The notes under the pieces are model-generated. The model was not told the DNA's origin, did not search any database, and was given only the letters and a program-made list of their open reading frames with translations. A stretch of 54,675 nucleotides of DNA from contig JAHHIE010000044.1 in the NCBI GenBank assembly GCA_019358945.1, forward strand, positions 1 to 54,675, in the 5' to 3' direction. This stretch comes from Stenomitos rutilans HA7619-LM2 (GTDB taxonomy: Bacteria; Cyanobacteriota; Cyanobacteriia; Leptolyngbyales; Leptolyngbyaceae). A program made the position numbers and the translations under genes. Each line of letters starts with the position of its first letter. The first letter of the stretch is position 1. This document shows positions 9,301-17,249 of this stretch, piece by piece.

Positions 9301-12300
9301 CGGCTCCTTTGAGTGGCTGCATGAGGTGAACAGCCGCTACCGATTAGAGCAACCCCACTGGCGATCGCAGGCATATCACTACGAGCAATTCTCCTACGAG
9401 CACGCCGACATTACCTACTCACCCTCCCATTTCTTGAAGTCCAAGTTTTCCGGGTATGGCTGGAAAACAGCTCATGCCAAGCACTTACCCTACTTTGTCC
9501 CATCGCTAACCTTACAGCCGTTCTCATCTGTAAGCCCCCTCAATCCCCCAATACTGGGGGACTTTGGCTCTTGTCCCCCCCCAAATTGGGGGGCTAGGGG
9601 GGCAAAAACTGCTGTAACTAACGACGGTCAACCCGCCCCGCGTAACGAGACAGGCTGCAACCAAATCTCGATCGTATTTTTTGGTCGGCTCGAAGAACGG
9701 AAAGGGCTGTGTACCTTTGTAGAAGCCGTGCGGTTACTAGATCCCGCAATCGCCCCCCAAATCCACCTTACCTTCATCGGCAAAATCATTCCCCTGCAAT
9801 CCTCCCAACTGGAGCATCTCAACAGCCAGCAGTACATCGATCGCGAACTGGGCAATGCTTTCACCTCCACGTTTCTGTCTGACCTCTCCAGTCAAGAGGC
9901 AATGCAAGCGATCGCGACTTTGCCCCATCCCATCGTTTGCCTCACCAGCCTGCAAGAAAACTTCCCCAACACCGCTTTAGAAATGGGACAGTTACCCGTG
10001 AGCCTTGTGGTTTCAGACACCGGAGGCTTTCGAGAAACCCTGGCTCTGCTGCAACGGTCTGAAGCCGTGCATTGGTTCCAACCTGGAAACGCTCATGCGT
10101 TAGCGCAAGCACTTACCCAAGCCATTCATGCTTATCCTGAAAAGCCAACTACGATTGAACAAACTGCGATCGACTCAACTAATCACCATCTGCTGAACCA
10201 AAGACTGGAATTTATGAGCCAAGCGTTTTTAGAGGCAGCCCCCAAAGAACCGACCACACCTAGCGTGACGATCGCCCTCGTCTGCTGGCACTCTGCAACC
10301 ACTTTGCTGGAATGCTTCACCAGCTTGGCAGCCCAAACCTATGAGCCGCTTGATGTCATTGTGTTGTCTTCAGCCACCGATGCATCGATTCAAAGCGCGA
10401 TCGTCCAGGCACAAACTCAGTTTCCCAGTCACAAATACCTCACCGCAGAGGCACATTGGAGCTTAGGTGAAGCTTACAACCACCTGCTTGAACAATCCAG
10501 TGGGGAGTATATTTTACCCTTCTCACCCGACCAGATTGCAACTCCCAATATGGTCGAGAAGATGATTGCAGCAGCACACGAAGCAAATGCCGTTGCTGTA
10601 GTCTGCCCTCAGCTGGTCGTTGCAGGCGAAGCACCGGAAGCCATTACAACCGTTGACGGTAATCTGCTCAAATTGTTGGAGTTTAATCACCAGTACGATC
10701 TAACAGCCTTATTCTCCAAAGCCTTGCTGAAAGAGTTTCGCTATGCTCAGGAACGTGGCTTGCAGGCGTTGAACTGGCAAATTTTTGCTGCCACGATCGC
10801 GACCGACCAGGCGATCGCCTATTATCCTTATCCCCTCTATGCCATCCGCCCCGATTCTGCCTCCACGATTCCGACCACCAAGCTTGCCCAGGAGCGATAC
10901 TCCCTACGTCAGTATCTCTTTCAAATCAAGCCGGAGCAGTGGAGCCAGCGTCAAATCAACCTCTTGCTGACTGAGCTTGGGCAACTGGTGCAAGCGCCAT
11001 CGCCAAGCCAACGGCAAAACTGGCAACCCATTCTGCCAGCGAACCAACCTTCATCGCCTCAGGATCAAGCCTGGATGATCACGGCTCAGCAGATGCACAA
11101 TGAACTGACTCAGAGCCAAAACCGACTCAAAGAGCTAGAAGACTGGAACCGGGTATTGCAAGCCGGAAAAGATTGGCTGGAATCGCAGTGGCAAGCCTGG
11201 ATGCTGCGAACCCAGAAAGCGGAAGTAGCAGGGGAGCGATCACGGTCTTTAATTCAAGCAATGCAAGGCAGCAAGTTTTGGAAGCTCCGGCAAACCTGGA
11301 TTAAAATCAAGCGCAAGCTCGGCAAAATTAGTGCTGATCCGCTTCAACCTACCGATTACACGTTCACCCTTGGCGTGCAAGAATTTGTGGCTCGTGTTGC
11401 GGGTCAAAAAATCAGATTCTTCAAAGCCGCTGCGACACAAGCGCCCGTTGTTTCCATCATTTCATCCTGCTTTCAGGAGTACCAATACATTGAAACGACG
11501 TACCGCAGCATCATTAACCAGACCCTCCAGAATTTTGAATGGCTCATTGTCGATGATGGTGCAACTGATCCTGAAACTAAAACCTTACTCGCCTCTTTGC
11601 CCCAGAGAACCGCCAAGATCCGCGTACTGTCCCATACGGCTTATCGTGGCGTAGCCGCCAGTTACAACACTGCCATTGCTCAAGCCAGCGGCAAACACCT
11701 GTGCTTCGTTGATATGGGTGGCATTCTCGACCCCACCTATCTTGAGAAGTGCGTTCTCTTTCTAGAGACCCATCCCCAAGTATCCGTCGTCAATGCCTAC
11801 TCGATCGTCTTTCAGGCACAAGAACACTGGTGGCATTCCCATCTGAACCAACCCACTTCCCTGTTCCGTCAAAATGGAGTGATGAGCCATCCCCTCTATC
11901 GCAAAACCGACTTTGACCAACTGGGCGGTTTCGATGAATCGCTGCACGGGTTTGCTGCTTGGGAACGCTGTCTGAAAGCACTTGCTCAGCACCAAAACGG
12001 CTGGACCATTCCTGAATACCTGGATTGCTATCGTGCCACCGACGAAACGGCACCCACGATCGCTCACAATCTTACAGCCGATGTACAGCAAACCATTGAA
12101 ACCATCCACGATCGCTATCAAGTTCTCACCGAACCTCTAGCAGCGATCGCTCTAGAGCCACAGCCGCTCACCTTGAACACGCTGAACGTCAGACTGAACG
12201 TAGAAAATCAGCTAGAACGCTTCAATGCTGGCAAACGGCTCTTATTGTTTTGCAACGCTCTCGACAATAGTGACGCAGCGAAATGGAATTGTGATTTGGT

Positions 12301-12856
12301 CATTTGGCTGGAGCAATGTGGCTATGATGTGACGATCGTTACCACTTCCGCCTCAGACCATTCCTGTCAAGAGTTCGTCTACCGCGCCACTCCCGATATT
12401 TTCCATCTGCCCAACTTCTTTGATCAAGTACACTGGCTAGCCTTCATCCGCTACATTCTGGCATCACGTCAGATTGATGGCGTACTCATTGCTGGCTCTG
12501 AAATTGCTTATTCCTTCTTACCCCTGTTGCGAATCGAATTTCCCAGCGTTGCATTGATTGACTATAGCCATGCTCATCCTGCTACTGAGCAGAGCGATCG
12601 TGCTGTCAACTTCTCCTGTCAGTTCACTGAAGACCTCGACTGTCAAATCGTGCCTTCCCAGCGATCGGCGAAAGCTTACAAAAGTTTTAATACCACCGCT
12701 CACACAGAGATTCAGGTTTGCTACACCCAGGCTCAAGTTGAGGCTATTTTGACGGATGTGATCAGAACTCACCAAACCGTTGTTCCAGCAAGCCCATCGG
12801 TTGAAGTAGAAACTGAAGCCTTACTGCTCATCCTGGAATCTTTGCAGCGTGAGTAA
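6308..12856 (+). CDS. Giant fusion: PhyH - thioesterase - PhyH - GT4 - GT2 - GT2 - partial GT-B
   Basis: A 2182-residue protein. Residues 10-270: phytanoyl-CoA dioxygenase-like Fe(II)/2-oxoglutarate oxygenase (H111-x-D113, distal H195). 288-530: alpha/beta-hydrolase thioesterase similar to that of the FAAL protein, but with GRCTGG, so the nucleophile is Cys373 (with D400 and H507). 546-810: second PhyH domain (H645-x-D647, with a second H639-x-D641; distal H731). 827-1310: GT4 with FFGRLEERKG and ENFPNTALEMGQLP. 1316-1530: GT2-like, DxD degenerate. 1585-1657: charged coiled-coil segment. 1711-1927: second GT2-like, with VDMGG at the DxD site. 1974-2182: N-terminal half of a GT-B fold only. 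The first 2.5 kb has no HIP1 octamer and is AT-richer; the rest has several. A palindromic repeat is read in frame at 9533-9605. Likely role: hydroxylation and glycosylation of a carrier-bound acyl chain (inference). Confidence 0.85.
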   Translation: MRNVFQSAALQQEFERNGYVIMPLLSAEEISLVLSELQLMTPDDNFNPDRLLDQPSYHLTDIDTNIEYKQTAKNFIAGVLAPYIERVFDDYKILGANFIVKPPGKGRFLVHHDWTFVADPKKHTSLTIWCPLIDTDESNGTLQVVESSHNIVSDIATSTVDFYCKNIESTIIEKYSKPLDLKAGNCVIFDQSLLHHSDINRTAQPRFVMQAIVVPTEINPVFYYFDRNSPEQGFEVFQIDPSFFIYADFSQRPANAKSLGFIENRNKYLTEKEFVEKMQKGQQSKEVVSKSLIPVKPNGCKRPFFYIHAADGHTVDAVLGKYIDTERPFYGIRAVGRDGQGILHTCIQETASHYIQEIQAVQPEGPYLLGGRCTGGNIALEMAQALKKQGQQVLLVVMVDSPKPLLTEEEKTEYPIALARDQIRWSGKLTSSDSDLSPTEIHFNPKVFEYNLQIPANHVPQAYLGRVAYFAAQEKSKDWFISNLLEPDAWNCWVANGVEIYEIPGDHLSMTKEPNVQVLAKELSHCLDQADREEQKPIEENLYLNSPIHLEIETKGYAVIDFLDQIEVLNLLDFYKKQSLPKDLAEFELAFSINSSDASYRKFVTHEIQKLFTSKLTSLTPDHRVAFCTFGRKKPNAVHSDMPLHQDPSVVDESLLKSFGLWCPLVDVNEQNGCLQVVPKSHLLNSKMRPLFVFNGFPYTKETLSIIQQQYLTAVPMKAGQALIYDRRLLHGSPSNLTNSERVAAIGILVPKDNPIHFCYRETQTLNKIEVFEVDDEFYNQYVVGRAGGQRPEGVKSLGVFDYEVEPLTPEILIKKLGAGNSALNIPDWTKCQISFKPEFLEKFNPSAQKIAVLISNEFEGFSKNGGIGTYTATLSQKLVADGWTVMLLLCQTDTEFQGDASFESVHHVFSTHEMAQILTLQPIHQQILSQTRQDDLANSFDHQSFCCLYFIQAIASTFPDAVIYAEFPEIWGFGYRTIQAKRSGLLGNSCLVGVTAHGSFEWLHEVNSRYRLEQPHWRSQAYHYEQFSYEHADITYSPSHFLKSKFSGYGWKTAHAKHLPYFVPSLTLQPFSSVSPLNPPILGDFGSCPPPNWGARGAKTAVTNDGQPAPRNETGCNQISIVFFGRLEERKGLCTFVEAVRLLDPAIAPQIHLTFIGKIIPLQSSQLEHLNSQQYIDRELGNAFTSTFLSDLSSQEAMQAIATLPHPIVCLTSLQENFPNTALEMGQLPVSLVVSDTGGFRETLALLQRSEAVHWFQPGNAHALAQALTQAIHAYPEKPTTIEQTAIDSTNHHLLNQRLEFMSQAFLEAAPKEPTTPSVTIALVCWHSATTLLECFTSLAAQTYEPLDVIVLSSATDASIQSAIVQAQTQFPSHKYLTAEAHWSLGEAYNHLLEQSSGEYILPFSPDQIATPNMVEKMIAAAHEANAVAVVCPQLVVAGEAPEAITTVDGNLLKLLEFNHQYDLTALFSKALLKEFRYAQERGLQALNWQIFAATIATDQAIAYYPYPLYAIRPDSASTIPTTKLAQERYSLRQYLFQIKPEQWSQRQINLLLTELGQLVQAPSPSQRQNWQPILPANQPSSPQDQAWMITAQQMHNELTQSQNRLKELEDWNRVLQAGKDWLESQWQAWMLRTQKAEVAGERSRSLIQAMQGSKFWKLRQTWIKIKRKLGKISADPLQPTDYTFTLGVQEFVARVAGQKIRFFKAAATQAPVVSIISSCFQEYQYIETTYRSIINQTLQNFEWLIVDDGATDPETKTLLASLPQRTAKIRVLSHTAYRGVAASYNTAIAQASGKHLCFVDMGGILDPTYLEKCVLFLETHPQVSVVNAYSIVFQAQEHWWHSHLNQPTSLFRQNGVMSHPLYRKTDFDQLGGFDESLHGFAAWERCLKALAQHQNGWTIPEYLDCYRATDETAPTIAHNLTADVQQTIETIHDRYQVLTEPLAAIALEPQPLTLNTLNVRLNVENQLERFNAGKRLLLFCNALDNSDAAKWNCDLVIWLEQCGYDVTIVTTSASDHSCQEFVYRATPDIFHLPNFFDQVHWLAFIRYILASRQIDGVLIAGSEIAYSFLPLLRIEFPSVALIDYSHAHPATEQSDRAVNFSCQFTEDLDCQIVPSQRSAKAYKSFNTTAHTEIQVCYTQAQVEAILTDVIRTHQTVVPASPSVEVETEALLLILESLQRE
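9533..9605. repeat. Palindromic repeat read in frame in the giant fusion
   Basis: C-run/G-run dyad starting AGCCCCCTCAATCCCCCAAT and ending GGGGGGCTAGGGGGGC. It encodes SPLNPPILGDF...NWGARGAK inside the GT4 module. A nearly identical element lies in frame in the alpha-mannosidase gene at 32903-32977. Confidence 0.85.
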
Positions 12857-12946
12857 AGTCAGAGAGATAGGTCTTCACAGATGATTGTCAGGAAGAAATT
12901 AGTGAAGCAAAAACTTTCGATATTAGCGCCTTTGGTATCCACCAGT

Positions 12947-15319
12947 TTAACGATAAGGGATGAACCAGTCACCTCGCTCTAGCCATTCCTCAACCTCAAC
13001 CAGATTCATCCACTCTGAGCGATCGTACTTCGTTCTGGCTTGGCTAAGTTCTGCTTTTGCTCGTTCCACATCGCCCATTTGAATAAAGTACATTACCTTG
13101 ACGGCTGCCACATTTGGCTTCAGTTTCTTGGGTGTCAAAGCCAACGAGTAAGCAAAAGCTGCTTCTGCTTCTGCTTCTGAGAAAGAAGCCAGGGAATAGG
13201 GTTGCAATAATGCTTCTGGAATTGCCTTGACGTATCGAAAAATCTTGGAGCTATAGAGGAAAGGATGCTCTTCAAGCGGCACTAAATAGTCTCGCAAGCG
13301 ATACATAATCAGATGAATCCAAACACAGTAAAAATGAGCGAAGTCTTGATGGACTACGAGCGAGAGACCCGGCACTAAGGATGGGAAAAAGCTCTTGTGA
13401 ATGCTGGTTGCTAAATCCCAACTCTTCATCGCGTCGATAAACAGAAACTCAATTGGGCGTTGATCCCAGCCAATGCGATTCAAATCTCCTGGGTAAACCT
13501 GAATCGAATGACTCCAGGGATGAATGCGCTCAACAAACTCCTCAACAAAGCTGTCTCCTTCTTTATACTTTCCTTCGGAAGCCGTTCCCAGAAGATGCTG
13601 ATCCATATAGGAGGGTCGCCAGATGAAAATGTCATAGGCATGAATGCGCTCTTCCCTTGCTTCTACCTTGAGATTGCTGGCTAAGCCGATCGCTAGAGGA
13701 ATCGTGGATGAACCAAGCCAACAACCCAGATCAACAATCTCTCCGCTGCCTGTATACTCATTCTTTGCATAGCTCTGAAGATAAAAACGCTCCTCAGATG
13801 ACAACATACTTAGCTTGTCAGAAGCTAAGGGAAACAATTCCTGATCGCTTGCTGATAGTTGCTCTTGAGGTCTTTCTAGCTCAGATAGATTCTGTAATGA
13901 TTGAGAGACTTGTCCACTGTTACGAGTAATAGAACTAATAGTTTTTGCTTTGTGAGTGACAAGATTTAAGTATTTAAGTCGTCGATAGAGCAGTAATTGA
14001 TTCGTTTTATAAATGGAGTCTTTGCTTGGAGTTGATGGAGTGTCTGAGTGGGTCGCGATCGCTTGCTTGAGACTTTGTGCCAACGAGTTCTCATCACCGG
14101 GCGCAAACCAACGCACGTCGTGCGATCGCTTAATCAGTTTTAAAGTTTCTCGAAAGCCACCTGTATCTGAAACCACTAAACTAACGGGTAACTGTCCCAT
14201 CTCCAATGCCGCATTCGGAAAGTTTTCTTGGTGGCTGGTGAGACAGACAATCGGATGAGTTAGCTGACTAATTAATTGAATTGCTTCTCGACTGTACAAG
14301 TCAGCAAGAATGTGATAGGAATAACTGCTTCCCAACTCCTGCCGAATGTATTGACCACTATCTAAATGTTTGAGCGCTTCCACCTGAAGCTGCACATTTT
14401 TACCAATGAAAAGAATCTGAATTTTCTCAGCGATCGCAACATCCAACAACTGAAGCGCTTCGATAAACGTGATTAACCCTTTTCGTTCTTCCAACCTGCC
14501 AAAGAAAATGACCGGCATCCTATCCGTCTTGAGCGCCTGCCTTAGGTCATCTCGCAGCGGCTCTAATGCCAACGACTGTTCCACTTCAGGAACAAAGTAA
14601 GGCAAATGTAGCGCATGATCTGTTTTCCAGCCGTAGCGGGCTACTTTGGCTTTCAAAAAATGGGATGGGAAAAACGCCAGGTCTGCCTGCTCAAAAGATG
14701 CTTGTTCATAATGACTAATCTGCAAACTCCAAGCAGGCACGGGAAAGGTGTACTGCCGATGCGCTTCCAGCAGCCACTCCTGTCCACTGTGCAGGGTGAC
14801 GGCAGTAAAACAATGCTTGCCCAAGACACCTGCTCGTTTGGCTTGAACGGTGCGGTGTCCCAACCCCAGTGTTTCTGGGAACTCGATATAGATGAACGAA
14901 CGCTCAAAGGCAACAGCGATCGCCTGAGCAAAGAACAGCGCACAGTAGTTTTCGCGATCGACCCACTCCCACTCTTGGAACTGAGACAGGATTGCCAGAT
15001 GCATGGGCTGTAGCGCCAAAACATCCTGACACTCGCTAGTGGAGAAGATATGCTTCAGCGCCGGGAGATGGGATTCCCCGCCAAACCTCTCTTGACTCTG
15101 GCAAAGCAGCAATACCACAGTCCACCCTTCTGCTGTCAGTTTTTCGCTCAGAGTCCGGTAATAGGTGCCAATGCCTCCATTCCTGAAAATGCCTTCGTAT
15201 TCAGAGGTTACGAGTAACGCCACCCGATGAGCGACTTTTGGAAACTGAGCCAGCAGCTTTGGGTTAAAGCAAACCTCAAAGCTCCCAGAACTAGATTTGA
15301 ACGTTAATTCTCTCGTCAT
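12947..15319 (-). CDS. GT4 glycosyltransferase - SAM methyltransferase fusion
   Basis: A 790-residue protein. Residues 1-440 are a GT4 (GT-B fold) glycosyltransferase, clearly paralogous to residues 827-1310 of the neighbouring giant fusion. Shared blocks include NGGIGTY, FFGRLEERKGL, ENFPN(A/T)ALEMGQLP and SLVVSDTGGFRETL. Residues 510-700 are a class I SAM-dependent methyltransferase with motif I IVDLGCWLGSS (Asp530) and later FLFIDAMKSWD. The C-terminal 90 residues are helical and end WLERGDWFIPYR. It would glycosylate and methylate the product of the locus, at the membrane or in the cytosol. It converges on the giant fusion with 90 bp between the stops and is the gene closest to tnsE. Confidence 0.85.
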   Translation of the reverse strand: MTRELTFKSSSGSFEVCFNPKLLAQFPKVAHRVALLVTSEYEGIFRNGGIGTYYRTLSEKLTAEGWTVVLLLCQSQERFGGESHLPALKHIFSTSECQDVLALQPMHLAILSQFQEWEWVDRENYCALFFAQAIAVAFERSFIYIEFPETLGLGHRTVQAKRAGVLGKHCFTAVTLHSGQEWLLEAHRQYTFPVPAWSLQISHYEQASFEQADLAFFPSHFLKAKVARYGWKTDHALHLPYFVPEVEQSLALEPLRDDLRQALKTDRMPVIFFGRLEERKGLITFIEALQLLDVAIAEKIQILFIGKNVQLQVEALKHLDSGQYIRQELGSSYSYHILADLYSREAIQLISQLTHPIVCLTSHQENFPNAALEMGQLPVSLVVSDTGGFRETLKLIKRSHDVRWFAPGDENSLAQSLKQAIATHSDTPSTPSKDSIYKTNQLLLYRRLKYLNLVTHKAKTISSITRNSGQVSQSLQNLSELERPQEQLSASDQELFPLASDKLSMLSSEERFYLQSYAKNEYTGSGEIVDLGCWLGSSTIPLAIGLASNLKVEAREERIHAYDIFIWRPSYMDQHLLGTASEGKYKEGDSFVEEFVERIHPWSHSIQVYPGDLNRIGWDQRPIEFLFIDAMKSWDLATSIHKSFFPSLVPGLSLVVHQDFAHFYCVWIHLIMYRLRDYLVPLEEHPFLYSSKIFRYVKAIPEALLQPYSLASFSEAEAEAAFAYSLALTPKKLKPNVAAVKVMYFIQMGDVERAKAELSQARTKYDRSEWMNLVEVEEWLERGDWFIPYR

Positions 15320-15647
15320 ATCTAAAAAGCTCTAAGTTTAAGCAGCTACTTTGAACCAATTTCTCATGCTGTTGCAATCACATCTGGTATACATAGCCTG
15401 AAGTGCTAATGCTGCTTGATTTTCTAGCAAAAATGAACACCAAGAATGACAGCCACTTTAGCGGAAGCCCTTGAGCATCAATGTCAATGTAAAAACTTAA
15501 GCGCAAAAGTTTACGTAGCTTCATACGATTCAGCAACGTACAATACTTGAGGGGTATTGGCAGTGGGCGATCGCCTCAACGTTAAAATCTGTCAGACAAG
15601 AATGATCGCTATGGTTCCGAAGGCAGAACTTCAGATATTGCTCAATA
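15320..15647. other. Intergenic region between cargo-like genes and tnsE
   Basis: Holds the presumed promoter of the minus-strand GT4-methyltransferase gene. One stretch near 15493-15525 (TGTAAAA... and AAAAGTTTACGTAGC) weakly resembles the transposon end. It lacks the 20-bp periodicity and the TATCC target repeat, so I do not call it an end. No gene or RNA seen. Confidence 0.45.
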
Positions 15648-17225
15648 CTAGTTTGAGCTTGCAACGTCTTTCGCACTTTTGTATAGCCGCTCACCCCAAT
15701 CTTCTGTTGAGCTATTCGTATGTTTAGCCCACCGAAAATTGAATTTTGCGATCGTCTCAGAGAATTTTTTCAACGGTTTACTATTCCAACCTCCCTCAGG
15801 CTGCAATGCTTCATCTACTATTTTGTTGATAACCGCTTCGAGCGTATTTTCAACCTGATCTTTAGTAAAGGTAAAAATCAGTGTAGAAATAGAATAATTG
15901 TCTGGTCTACCAAACTCTAAGATCCAACAAGGAGGAAATCCTTGAGTCTGTAGCGTGACTAGAGCATACTTTCTAGGGCGATCGGCTACCTTAGCAAACA
16001 GCGTTTCTTTCGTAAGTTCGTGTACTTCCCACTTAACCGTCACATCCCAATGCATTTCTTCTAAGAACCGGATTGCTTCAGCAAAATCATCCAGTCCGTC
16101 ATCGGGTGCAACGAAGATATCAAGCGGCGATCGGAGAGCAAACTCAGCCGCAGGGTTCTCTCCCCCTTGTCCTGTATCGGCGAAGTTAATTTGCTGGCTT
16201 TTTAAGAGTGGTTCAGCGGAACTTTGACCGTCATCCTGCTCCGATTCGTCCTTAGCTCGCTTCGTAGTGATGACCGAGGTCAAACCTGTCTGGCTGATTT
16301 TTAGTTTCTGCTTTTCAATAATTGCCATGCCCAAGCGAGGCAGCCTCCGAATCGGCTTTGGATTTTTAGGTGGTTGAGCTTCGCCCTCGACCAAATACTC
16401 CTTAACAACCTTCTCTTTGGGCGGCCGCTTAGTGGCAGGCTTTTCCACATACTCACGCTTTTTGATACGAGGGTGGGTGAATTCAAGTTCGCTGAAAGGC
16501 AGCGATCGCGTCGGTCTAACTTCAAGAATCTGCTGAACTAGCAGAATTTGCCCTGTCAAAATCCCTCTCACATGCCACGTCGAAGCAAATTTGGGCAGAT
16601 TCGTTGTCAAGGGAATCGAGGTATTCCAGGTCTCTTGGGTTGAACGACTGAGTCGATCGCGGTACACCCTATCCCAGGCGAGACGAAAGGATGAATCATA
16701 GAGCAGGCGAGCAATACGAAAGACAAGCGATCGACTCAAAATTTTCTTCGGCACATCGCCTGAAAAATCTAAAGCCAGCTTCCCTTGACTGATTTCGTTC
16801 CGGGTGATCACTCGCTCAAAATAATTCGGTTCTAGTAACCCAAAGGCAAGTGTTTTATTAGGAAGCAAAAACGCCCGAATACATTCCAGCACTGGAATCA
16901 CAATGGTAACGGTTTGCTCAGTCTGAAATCTGACGCAGTACTCTGCCAAATTGTTTTCACCCTGAAGCAGGTAGTTTGCCAGTGTTGGAATAGTACTTGC
17001 TCTAGCTAAGGTTGCAGTAGACGAATCAGGAATCACCAGCTTAAATACTTTCCCTTCCGCTTCATTCCATACAGGTTGCCCCATCTGAAACACCTGCCCT
17101 AATCGTAACCAGGGCATAAGCCCCCACGGAAAATCAACTTCTCTGAACTCACCTGACTTTTGCTTGAACACTGCTGTCGTTCGCCATTGTCGGTACATAG
17201 ATTCCCGCCAGGGCATCGTAACCAC
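15648..17225 (-). CDS. tnsE: TnsE-like target-selection protein, possibly frameshifted at its 5' end
   Basis: A 525-residue protein in the tnsE position. It resembles Tn7 TnsE in layout: an N-terminal region with QWRTTAVFKQ, a central IPVLECIRAFLLPNKT block, a low-complexity hinge (residues 280-360) and a C-terminal domain ending near DWGERLYKSA. In Tn7, TnsE directs insertion into replicating DNA such as mobile plasmids. The open frame starts at GTG 17225. In another frame, ATG 17287 begins MTEIVRLNEWLFDDDEQVTL, which looks like the missing N-terminus and would overlap the tnsD end by 38 bp, as expected in this tightly packed operon. Joining the two needs a one-base shift near 17215-17225. 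Either the gene is damaged, the read has an error, or the shorter start is used. Confidence 0.75.
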   Translation of the reverse strand: MVTMPWRESMYRQWRTTAVFKQKSGEFREVDFPWGLMPWLRLGQVFQMGQPVWNEAEGKVFKLVIPDSSTATLARASTIPTLANYLLQGENNLAEYCVRFQTEQTVTIVIPVLECIRAFLLPNKTLAFGLLEPNYFERVITRNEISQGKLALDFSGDVPKKILSRSLVFRIARLLYDSSFRLAWDRVYRDRLSRSTQETWNTSIPLTTNLPKFASTWHVRGILTGQILLVQQILEVRPTRSLPFSELEFTHPRIKKREYVEKPATKRPPKEKVVKEYLVEGEAQPPKNPKPIRRLPRLGMAIIEKQKLKISQTGLTSVITTKRAKDESEQDDGQSSAEPLLKSQQINFADTGQGGENPAAEFALRSPLDIFVAPDDGLDDFAEAIRFLEEMHWDVTVKWEVHELTKETLFAKVADRPRKYALVTLQTQGFPPCWILEFGRPDNYSISTLIFTFTKDQVENTLEAVINKIVDEALQPEGGWNSKPLKKFSETIAKFNFRWAKHTNSSTEDWGERLYKSAKDVASSN

Positions 17226-17249
17226 CAGAGAGTGACTTGTTCATCGTCA

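Noticed and set aside
15485-15530. TnsB-like site in the tnsE-cargo intergenic region
   Set aside because: Only one imperfect site (AAAAGTTTACGTAGC), the preceding five bases are not TATCC, and there is no tandem array.
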